Shown here: positions 35,015 through 42,095 of the stretch, in pieces
Position numbering within the stretch: the stretch's first letter is position 1
How the letters are laid out: each line of letters starts with the position of its first letter
Program-made: the position numbers and the translations under genes
Assembly: GCF_001684955.1 (NCBI RefSeq)
Contig: NZ_MAYF01000035.1
Coordinates: 1 to 64,000, forward strand
Length of the DNA stretch: 64,000 bases
Origin: Chryseobacterium contaminans
Lineage (GTDB): Bacteria > Bacteroidota > Bacteroidia > Flavobacteriales > Weeksellaceae
Direction of reading: 5' to 3'
Notes under the pieces: generated by a model
Databases searched by the model: none
Told to the model about the DNA's origin: nothing
The model's input: only the letters and a program-made list of their open reading frames with translations

Positions 35015-35893
35015 ATGCGTACCGTACTTATAGAACCAACCGAAAACCCAAAAGTGATGAAATTTGTAGCAGATTACAACTTGATTCCAGGGTCTTTGGA
35101 GTTGGACAGAAACTCAGATATTTCAGAAATCCCTTTGGCACAGGAGCTTTTCAATTATCCGTTTGTGGAAAGAATTTTCATTACGGCTAATTTTGTAGCG
35201 GTAGCCAAACAGGATACTATTGAATGGGAACATGTAGCTGAAAGCCTGAAAAATGTAATTGAAGATGAATTATTGGCTAACCCAAGAATCTATCTTCAGA
35301 AGAAAAAAGAGATGTATCAGATTTACTCTGAGATGACTCCTAATCCTAATGTAATGAAGTTTGTTTCCAGCAAACTGCTTATGGAAGGGTTTGTAGAAGT
35401 AAAATCAAAAGAAGCTGCAGCCGAAGTTCCTTTAGCAGCGGCTATCTTCAATGAATTCGAATTTGCAACAGAGGTTTTCATTTCTGATAACTTTGTGGCT
35501 GTTACGAAAGACAATTCTGTAGAATGGCATCAGGTTATGATTACCGTTCGTGCTCTTATTGCAGATTATCTTCAGAACGGTGGTAAAATTTCCAATATCG
35601 AACCTCAGAAGCACGAAAATCCTGTAGAAAAAATCATCAACAGAGAGTACACTGATGATGAGCAGAAAATTTCTGATATCTTAAATGAATATGTAGCACC
35701 AGCTGTGGAAAATGATGGCGGAAAAATTTCTTTAATGGAATATGATGAAGCCAGCAAAACAGCTAAAATGCTTTTACAGGGAGCTTGTTCAGGATGTCCG
35801 AGTTCTACCGCTACTCTGAAGAACGGAATCGAAAATATTTTAAAACAATTCGTTCCGGATCTTGTAGAAAGAGTGGAAGCTGTAAACGGATAA
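35015..35893 (+). CDS. NifU/Nfu-type iron-sulfur carrier with two N-terminal Nfu_N domains
   Basis: 292 residues. Two tandem Nfu_N-like domains (about 1-85 and 103-190) share the pattern TxNPxVMKFV and the IxxNFVAVxK strand (ITANFVAVAKQDTIEW, ISDNFVAVTKDNSVEW). The C-terminal NifU domain (about 215-292) has the cluster-binding CxxC in GACSGCPSSTATLK. It should hold and transfer [4Fe-4S] clusters. It leads a cluster with an FMN reductase and ferrochelatase. The start is fixed by the promoter overlap described separately. Confidence 0.92.
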   Translation: MRTVLIEPTENPKVMKFVADYNLIPGSLELDRNSDISEIPLAQELFNYPFVERIFITANFVAVAKQDTIEWEHVAESLKNVIEDELLANPRIYLQKKKEMYQIYSEMTPNPNVMKFVSSKLLMEGFVEVKSKEAAAEVPLAAAIFNEFEFATEVFISDNFVAVTKDNSVEWHQVMITVRALIADYLQNGGKISNIEPQKHENPVEKIINREYTDDEQKISDILNEYVAPAVENDGGKISLMEYDEASKTAKMLLQGACSGCPSSTATLKNGIENILKQFVPDLVERVEAVNG

Positions 35894-35903
35894 TCAGTAT
35901 TTC

Positions 35904-36440
35904 ATGGCCGCTTCAAAGAAGATCCTTATTATTATTGGAAGTGCTACGAAGAATTCCAGTAACCAGAAACTGATGGAACAGGTATTGGAAAAAAATCCCA
36001 ATATTCATTTCCGGATATATGATGATCTTTCTGTTCTTCCTCATTTTGACACTTCATTAACTGATGTGGATACTCCTGAGGAAATTGTAAAGATCAGAGA
36101 ATACATTGATAATTCGGCAGGTGTAATCATTTCTACGCCGGAATATATTTTCAGTATTCCGAGCAGATTAAAAAATCTGTTGGAATGGTGTGTTTCCACG
36201 AATGTTTTTCTGGATAAGCCTGTAGCATTCATCACAGGTTCGGCCAGCGGAGAAAAAGGTCATGAAGAATTATTATTGCTTTTAAAGACACTTGGAGCAA
36301 AAACTGATGATAAACATCAGCTATTAATAAAAGGGATAAAGGGTAAATTGGAGCCTGATGGCTCGGTTGAAAACAATACCTTTGCTAAAGTATTAGAATT
36401 GGTAACAGATTTTGAACAATCTGTTTCATCATTAAAATAA
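35904..36440 (+). CDS. NAD(P)H-dependent FMN reductase-like oxidoreductase
   Basis: 178-residue flavodoxin-fold protein (ILIIIGSATKNSSNQKLMEQVL, the FMN phosphate loop; VIISTPEYIFSIPSRLKNLLEW, the classic PEY(N/I) substrate loop; FITGSASGEKGHEELLLLLKTLGA). It would reduce FMN or quinone-like substrates using NADPH. It lies 10 bp after the Nfu gene and 7 bp before hemH, so the three are probably one operon concerned with Fe-S and haem supply. Confidence 0.9.
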   Translation: MAASKKILIIIGSATKNSSNQKLMEQVLEKNPNIHFRIYDDLSVLPHFDTSLTDVDTPEEIVKIREYIDNSAGVIISTPEYIFSIPSRLKNLLEWCVSTNVFLDKPVAFITGSASGEKGHEELLLLLKTLGAKTDDKHQLLIKGIKGKLEPDGSVENNTFAKVLELVTDFEQSVSSLK

Positions 36441-36447
36441 AAAAACG

Positions 36448-37482
36448 TTGGGTAAAAAAGGAATTTTATTAGTCAATCTTGGCTCACCAAGATCTACGGC
36501 AGTAAATGATGTAAAGGAATATCTTGATGAATTTCTGATGGATGAAAGGGTAATTGATTACCGTTGGATCTTTCGGGCACTGCTTGTTCAGGGAATTATC
36601 CTTAAAACAAGGCCTGCCAAATCTGCCGAAGCCTATAAAACGGTATGGACTGATGAGGGTTCACCATTGATCGTCATTACAGAAAAGATCCAGAAAAAGC
36701 TTCAAAAGCTGGTAGATGTACCTGTAGAAATCGGGATGCGATATGCAGAACCAAGCATTGAAACCGGAATCCAGAAATTGGTGGATCAGGGGATTTCTGA
36801 AATCGTTCTTTTTCCTTTGTACCCGCAATATGCCATGAGTACTACGGAAACCGTTATTGAAAAAGCGGAAGAAGTAAGAAAAAAGAAGTTTCCAAAGGTA
36901 AAGATCAATTATATCCAGCCTTTTTACAACAGAGATATTTATATTAACTGTCTGGCGGAAAGCATCAAGGAAAAACTTCCTGAAAATTTTGATGCGCTTC
37001 AGTTTTCTTATCATGGAGTTCCGGAAAGACACCTGTACAAAACAGATCCTTCCAACACCTGTAAAATTGATGATGCCAATTGTATTAACAGCCAGGTAGA
37101 CACCCACAATGCATATTGCTACAGACATCAGTGCTATAAAACTACTGAAGCTGTGATTGCTAAAATGGGGCTTCCAAAGGAAAAAACAATTGTTTCCTTC
37201 CAATCCAGATTAGGAAAAGACAAATGGATTGAACCATATACGGATGAAACATTGGAAACTATTCCTAAGAAAGGTGTTAAAAACCTTGCCGTGGTTTGTC
37301 CGGCTTTCGTTTCAGACTGTCTTGAAACCTTGGAAGAAATTTCAGAAGAAGGAAAAGAACAGTTCATGCATGGTGGTGGTGAAAGTTTCCACTATATTCC
37401 GTGTCTGAATGATGAGGACCGATGGATTGATGTCGTAAAAATCCTTTGTGAAGAAAAACTGAATGATTTTTATCTGGTATAA
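36448..37482 (+). CDS. hemH: Ferrochelatase
   Basis: Inserts Fe2+ into protoporphyrin IX. 344 residues. Start is TTG at 36448: no ATG lies between the upstream in-frame stop (36433) and the conserved GKKGILLVNLGSP N-terminus. The catalytic His is in FSYHGVPERH and the conserved acidic cluster is near the C-terminus (SDCLETLEEISEEG). Between about residues 195 and 225 an insert relative to E. coli carries four Cys (TCKIDDANC ... YCYRHQC), like the internal [2Fe-2S]-type ferrochelatases. Confidence 0.94.
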   Translation: MGKKGILLVNLGSPRSTAVNDVKEYLDEFLMDERVIDYRWIFRALLVQGIILKTRPAKSAEAYKTVWTDEGSPLIVITEKIQKKLQKLVDVPVEIGMRYAEPSIETGIQKLVDQGISEIVLFPLYPQYAMSTTETVIEKAEEVRKKKFPKVKINYIQPFYNRDIYINCLAESIKEKLPENFDALQFSYHGVPERHLYKTDPSNTCKIDDANCINSQVDTHNAYCYRHQCYKTTEAVIAKMGLPKEKTIVSFQSRLGKDKWIEPYTDETLETIPKKGVKNLAVVCPAFVSDCLETLEEISEEGKEQFMHGGGESFHYIPCLNDEDRWIDVVKILCEEKLNDFYLV

Positions 37483-37504
37483 AACGATTCATTCAAAATA
37501 TAAG

Positions 37505-37534
37505 AAGGCCACAGAAAAATTTCTGCGGCCTTTC
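37505..37534. terminator. Bidirectional terminator between hemH and the M4 protease
   Basis: Stem AAGGCCACAGAAA / TTTCTGCGGCCTT with a single mismatch and short loop, T-run after; convergent genes on both sides. Confidence 0.75.
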
Positions 37535-37557
37535 TCTTAAAATATATTAAAGAGAGT

Positions 37558-39513
37558 TTACTTTTTAATTAAGTTTCCGGCTTTTTGTCCGTTCACGGTT
37601 ACAATATAAACTCCAGGAAGTATATTGGCTGGCAATTGTATTTCTACTCTATTGGCACCATCAATAAGATTAACTTTTTCAGAAAGTTCTTTTCTTCCCG
37701 TTAGGTTCGTCAATTCTACAGTTCCTTTCCCCGCTTTTCCATTAAATACTACTGTAAATCTGTCTGTTGCCGGATTTGGACTGATGGCATATGGAGATTC
37801 ATTAGTAGATGCAGCAATAAGGCCTGACGGAGAAGTTCCTCCTCCAACTCCTACTGCATTCCATGCATTGGTAACCTGTGTTACTTCATTGCTTCCTGCT
37901 CCGTAAAGATCTGTTGCAGCCTGTAAAGAATATGTTCTTGTATTCGCATAATTTGAAGTAGAAGTCAGATAAGTAGTCAGTGTTCTGTAGGCAATAGCTG
38001 CTGCCTTATCTAGTCCTATTCCTGAAACATTGTAAGCGAAACCATTATCGTTAGTACCGGATCCTCCAGTTACCAGTAAGTAATACCAGAAATTAAGAAC
38101 TCCCGAGTTGGTATGAACGCCACAATAGTCATTGGCCTGACTTGGACTTGCACATCCTGAAGTAGTAGCAGTCTTCCAATAAGTCCCCAAATAGGTATCC
38201 GGCTGGCTATAGGCATTAGGGTTAGACATATCTCTGATCACATAACTGAAATCTTCACCTAATGTCCAGCTAGCCTGAGTAGGTCTTGCCCATCGCTCAA
38301 TTGAATTTCCAAAAATATCAGAGAAACCTTCATTCAATGCTCCCGGTTCTCTTTGATACACAAGGTTAGCTGTTTTAGAGGTCATTCCGTGGGTAATTTC
38401 GTGCCCGCAAACATCAATAGCTGTTAGAGGTTTTCCCCCGTTTGTAGTAGAACTTCCGTCTCCATAAGTCATTCTGGAACCATCCCAAAATGCATTGAAA
38501 TAATTAGTGGAATAATGAACATATGATTTTATAGCAAAATGATTGTTATCAATACTCTTTCTTCCGAATTTTGTGTATAGATAATCTACTGTCATTTCTG
38601 CTCCCCAATGCGCATCGGTAGCATACTGATCTTTATTGGTGTTCACATTATTCCATACATTATCTGTATCTGTAAAATCTACTGCTGAAGCATAGCTGGT
38701 TCCTTTTTTCAGGTTATAAGTTTCTACAGAAGTTCCGCCATTTCTACCCGTTTCTCTCAGCCTGTAGCTTCCGTTATAAGAATCTGCCACAATATTTCTG
38801 TTTCCACTGTATCCTGTAGTGGCTGTTCCAGGGGCATTTACATCATGAATAATGGCATCCACTCCCAGAACTTTTCCATTTTTAGCATCTACAAATACAT
38901 ACTGTCTGCTTAGAGGCTTCTCCGCATAAATATCAAATTTATAAGCTAACTTCAGGTCCTTAAGCGTTTCATCAGTTGGATCTGAATAATACACGAGTTC
39001 ACCCTTAGGAGCAAAGCTTGCATTGCGATCATTAGTTTCTCTTTTGATAAAATCTTCCTCATCCTTATTTTGCCACTTATATTGTTCTGCACCCACAAAG
39101 TTTAATGCATTTTGTAAGGCGATGCTTTCAGAAATATTGGATTTTTTCTCTACTCCTGATGGAACTTTAAGTATCCATTTTCCGGACTGTCCTACAATTT
39201 TACCATCTTTTGTCTGTACCGCCATCATTCCATATTCTACCGGAATATCATTTACTGTTTGTTGAAATCTGTGGGTTTCAAAACCCAGCTTATCAGTTTC
39301 AAGTCCTAATTTACGGGCTTGTCCCGGTGAAAGTTTCTCGGATCTTTCATCAAGTAAAACCGGATTTCCCTGAAAAGTTGGTCCATTTTTATCAAATCTT
39401 AAGAAGTCTGCGTGTAATCCATTTTTACCAGGAATTACTTTTGATGGTGTGTTTTGTCCAAAAACGAATGAGCAGGCCGCAACGCTTACTGCCAGAATAA
39501 ATTTTGTTTTCAT
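37558..39513 (-). CDS. Thermolysin-family (M4) metalloprotease with T9SS sorting domain
   Basis: 651-residue secreted zinc protease. Signal peptide (ILAVSVAACSFVFGQ), FTP/PepSY propeptide (about 30-215), peptidase M4 domain (about 225-560) with zinc ligands H371, H375 (HEITHGMTS) and E395 (GALNEGFSDIFG), the catalytic His region (CGVHTNSGVLNFWYYLL), and a C-terminal T9SS type A domain (AISPNPATDRFTVVF ... GVYIVTVNGQ). Probably an extracellular protein-degrading enzyme comparable to elastase-like M4 proteases. Confidence 0.94.
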   Translation of the reverse strand: MKTKFILAVSVAACSFVFGQNTPSKVIPGKNGLHADFLRFDKNGPTFQGNPVLLDERSEKLSPGQARKLGLETDKLGFETHRFQQTVNDIPVEYGMMAVQTKDGKIVGQSGKWILKVPSGVEKKSNISESIALQNALNFVGAEQYKWQNKDEEDFIKRETNDRNASFAPKGELVYYSDPTDETLKDLKLAYKFDIYAEKPLSRQYVFVDAKNGKVLGVDAIIHDVNAPGTATTGYSGNRNIVADSYNGSYRLRETGRNGGTSVETYNLKKGTSYASAVDFTDTDNVWNNVNTNKDQYATDAHWGAEMTVDYLYTKFGRKSIDNNHFAIKSYVHYSTNYFNAFWDGSRMTYGDGSSTTNGGKPLTAIDVCGHEITHGMTSKTANLVYQREPGALNEGFSDIFGNSIERWARPTQASWTLGEDFSYVIRDMSNPNAYSQPDTYLGTYWKTATTSGCASPSQANDYCGVHTNSGVLNFWYYLLVTGGSGTNDNGFAYNVSGIGLDKAAAIAYRTLTTYLTSTSNYANTRTYSLQAATDLYGAGSNEVTQVTNAWNAVGVGGGTSPSGLIAASTNESPYAISPNPATDRFTVVFNGKAGKGTVELTNLTGRKELSEKVNLIDGANRVEIQLPANILPGVYIVTVNGQKAGNLIKK

Positions 39514-39841
39514 AAATAATATTTGTTAAGTGTGAAACGAAGGTAAAAATTTTTCACAATAAAACAACATATGTATTATAAAAAATTCAATTGAAAATAT
39601 AAATCATTAAACAAACCACAATAATGATTTTAAAACAAAGAGAAATAATTAAAAATAATTTTATTATTTTGAAAATTTTTCATGAATTAAATTCACAAAA
39701 AATCAATATTTTGTGAATTAATATTTTCATTATGTACCACATTTTATTGAATAAAATTCTTCTTATTTGAAAGATTTATTAAAAAAATAAGGCCATCTCC
39801 ATAGAGACAGCCTTTGAATATTTTAAAATAAGGGGATGTTT
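39514..39841. other. Gene-free AT-rich spacer with an inverted repeat
   Basis: Contains the M4 protease promoter region. A perfect 11-bp inverted repeat AATTCACAAAA (39692-39702) / TTTTGTGAATT (39711-39721) could be an operator or a transcript hairpin. A weaker hairpin (GGCCATCTC/GAGACAGCC, about 39793-39814) may end the minus-strand Plug gene. No gene is seen. Confidence 0.55.
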
Positions 39842-41056
39842 TTATTTCCTAACCGGGGTTCTGAATTCCCCATACCCTATCAAACCATCATAGTTCCGAC
39901 CGAAAGGAGCATAGTAAAGAAATGCCTGATAAAGGTTTTCTGTCTGCCAGAAATTACCATTCACTTCACCAAAGTCTAAAGGACCATCTCCTTGCTTTGT
40001 AGCGAGAACATAGTTATAAAATCCTTGTTTCAGGTATAGTTTGGCAACATATTGCTTTGTAGTGGCATCGTATTGCATCTGATTTTCCTTACTTGGTTTA
40101 AAACCATTGAATCCACCCAAAATATAAATGTCTTTATCTACCGGATCGGATTCAAGAGAAAAATATACCCATGAATAATCTGCTTCTCTCTCAGCATCTC
40201 TTTCTCTTCCCAGATCATTTCTTCTGTAGTACCACGCTCCGTTTACATCGGGCTGATATTGATAATTTAAAGGAAACGCCCAAACCGGATGTAAATACGT
40301 ATGATTGGCATCATCTTTTACTTCTACTGCACGAACCATATCTGCCGCGATAGTCATATTCTTGTTATCAAAATAATAGAACTCATTATCACCAGGAAAT
40401 ACAAGATTCATCTGCTGGAAAAGTAACTGATTTCCCAAAACGGTACTTGGTTTCAGGTTAGAAATCACCATATTCGGATTGTTATTCTGCATCACATTCA
40501 AGCTCATAGAGTTGACATTAGAAGAAAGATCACCTCCTTTCGGTAAAGCTTTTATTTCTACTCTTTGATTGATATTGGGATTCTTGGCATCTGCAATCCT
40601 TGAAACATTTACGCCAAGAGTAGCAGCATCTTCTACAAGATAAAAACGTCTTTTGAACAGAGGTTTATCCGCAGAATCTTTATAAACGATCAATTCAAAG
40701 TTTCCTGATATTTTGGGTTGTATTTTATCATTGGGGAAAGTCAGCTTATAATGAGTATACGCCTGCAAAGTATTGAATGAATATTGAAACTTATCCAATA
40801 GCCCGTTCATACTTCCAGTAGCAATTTCTGTAAAGAAAAGGTTATCATCGTTCCAGTTTCGGTCATAATGCTTGATGGTATATCTGTAGATCTCACTTCC
40901 ATTGGTAAGATCATCAAAACTTAACACCAATTGTTCGCCGAACTTAATGACCGGTGTTTCATCATTCGTCTGAGGGTTAAACAGCTGGATGCTTTGGATA
41001 TTTTGTCCATACATCAGTCCGCTCAGGGAGAGTAAGAGTATTCGCAAAGTTTTCAT
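39842..41056 (-). CDS. Type IX secretion system Plug protein (DUF5103)
   Basis: 404-residue protein with a signal peptide (MKTLRILLLSLSGLMYGQ) and the DUF5103 / T9SS plug two-domain layout: N-terminal beta domain (about 20-130) with SIQLFNPQTNDETPVIKFGEQ and HYDRNWNDD, C-terminal domain with YVFFSLES-like, DKDIYILGGFNGF and NYVLATK segments. The known Flavobacterium johnsoniae Plug closes the periplasmic end of the SprA translocon. This fits the many T9SS cargo genes here. It diverges from an MBL hydrolase gene. Confidence 0.85.
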   Translation of the reverse strand: MKTLRILLLSLSGLMYGQNIQSIQLFNPQTNDETPVIKFGEQLVLSFDDLTNGSEIYRYTIKHYDRNWNDDNLFFTEIATGSMNGLLDKFQYSFNTLQAYTHYKLTFPNDKIQPKISGNFELIVYKDSADKPLFKRRFYLVEDAATLGVNVSRIADAKNPNINQRVEIKALPKGGDLSSNVNSMSLNVMQNNNPNMVISNLKPSTVLGNQLLFQQMNLVFPGDNEFYYFDNKNMTIAADMVRAVEVKDDANHTYLHPVWAFPLNYQYQPDVNGAWYYRRNDLGRERDAEREADYSWVYFSLESDPVDKDIYILGGFNGFKPSKENQMQYDATTKQYVAKLYLKQGFYNYVLATKQGDGPLDFGEVNGNFWQTENLYQAFLYYAPFGRNYDGLIGYGEFRTPVRK

Positions 41057-41100
41057 TATGACGAAGATAACGAAAAATAGCCATTTTCTTAATAATATCG

Positions 41101-41108
41101 TATTTTTG
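41101..41108 (+). promoter_or_regulatory. -7 promoter element of the MBL hydrolase gene
   Basis: TATTTTTG, 18 bp before ATG 41127. The divergent Plug gene has a related minus-strand TATCTTCG at 41062-41069. Confidence 0.55.
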
Positions 41109-41126
41109 AATAAAAATATTCAGATT

Positions 41127-41765
41127 ATGCTTCAGATTCAAGGCTTCGTATGCAACTTTGCAAGTGAAAACACCTATATTCTTTATAATGAAAACAAAAA
41201 TGCCTGGTTAATAGACCCGGGAAATATGAATGAACAGGAAACCAAAGCCATTGACAACTTCATCAAAGAAAAAGAACTGAAGATTCAGAAAATCCTTTTA
41301 ACCCACGCTCATATTGACCATGTTTTGGGGCTTCAATGGGCATTTGATACTTTTAAAGTTCCTGTGAATATGCATCAGGAAGATCAGGAAGTTCTTGATA
41401 TGCTTCAGGCAAGCGGAATGAGATTCGGATTCCCTGTTGATCCTGTAAAAGTAGATATTGAATATGTAAACGAAGGAGAGGAACTTGAACTGGATGGAGA
41501 AAAATTTAAAATCTATCATGTTCCGGGACATTCTCCGGGAAGTGTTGTTTACCATAATGAAAACCAGAAATTCATGATCTCCGGCGATGTTTTATTTGAA
41601 GGCAGCATCGGAAGAACAGATCTATACAAAGGAAATTACGAACAGTTAATTGACGGTATTAAAACCAAACTTTTTGTCCTAGATCCAGAAACACAGGTTT
41701 TCTCCGGTCACGGAAATCCTACTTCAATAGGGTTTGAAAAGCAGTATAATCCTTTTTTCAAGTAA
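41127..41765 (+). CDS. MBL-fold metallo-hydrolase (glyoxalase II-like)
   Basis: 212 residues starting at ATG 41127, since the conserved N-terminal strand begins there and the promoter lies just upstream. Metal-binding motif LTHAHIDHVLG (HxHxDH), further ligands in VPGHSPGSVVYH, ISGDVLFEGSIGRTDL and FSGHGNPTSIG. It is the short glyoxalase II-like type without the long C-terminal substrate domain; substrate (glutathione or bacillithiol thioesters, others) is unknown. Confidence 0.92.
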   Translation: MLQIQGFVCNFASENTYILYNENKNAWLIDPGNMNEQETKAIDNFIKEKELKIQKILLTHAHIDHVLGLQWAFDTFKVPVNMHQEDQEVLDMLQASGMRFGFPVDPVKVDIEYVNEGEELELDGEKFKIYHVPGHSPGSVVYHNENQKFMISGDVLFEGSIGRTDLYKGNYEQLIDGIKTKLFVLDPETQVFSGHGNPTSIGFEKQYNPFFK

Positions 41766-41816
41766 AGGAGTCGGGTTTGAGAGTCGGAGAGTTTGAGGGT
41801 GTAAGCGTTTTACCCA

Positions 41817-41891
41817 TTTTTGTCATTCTGAAAGAATCTAAACCCAGTATGTTTAATATCTAAGGTTAGATTCCTGCCGGAATGACAAAAA
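41817..41891. repeat. Inverted GTCATTC...GAATGAC element
   Basis: Arms 41817-41841 and 41866-41891: outer 12 bases TTTTTGTCATTC match perfectly with their complement, then a 5-6-nt mismatch zone, then GAATCTAA/TTAGATTC. A related hairpin occurs at 57147-57200. Such elements resemble REP/MITE-like intergenic repeats. Confidence 0.7.
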
Positions 41892-42045
41892 CTACTTTAT
41901 CAACTAAATGTGCAGGAGTTTTATTTCACACAAATCTCACGGTTTTACACAGATGGTTGTGGTTATTTGTGTGAAGGTTAGGATAATTCGTGTTTAAGAA
42001 AAATCTGCGCTATCAGCTGAATCTGCGAGAGAAATAAAAAAATAA

Positions 42046-42074
42046 AAACCGCCAGGACTAAGTTCTGACGGTTT
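42046..42074. terminator. Terminator of the TonB receptor gene
   Basis: AAACCGCCAG / CTGACGGTTT with one mismatch and a 9-nt loop; A-run on the left gives a T-run on the minus strand. Confidence 0.65.
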
Positions 42075-42095
42075 CTTGTTATAAAGAAATAGAGT

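Larger units (their letters stand above)
41766..42095. other. Repeat-filled spacer between MBL hydrolase and TonB receptor
   Basis: No gene. It holds, in order, a short-period GAGAGTCGGAGAGTTTGAG sequence (41771-41799), a GTCATTC/GAATGAC inverted element (41817-41891), a hairpin TTCACACAAAT/ATTTGTGTGAA (41925-41975), an ATCTGCG repeat (42001-42034) and the TonB receptor terminator (42046-42074). Confidence 0.7.
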
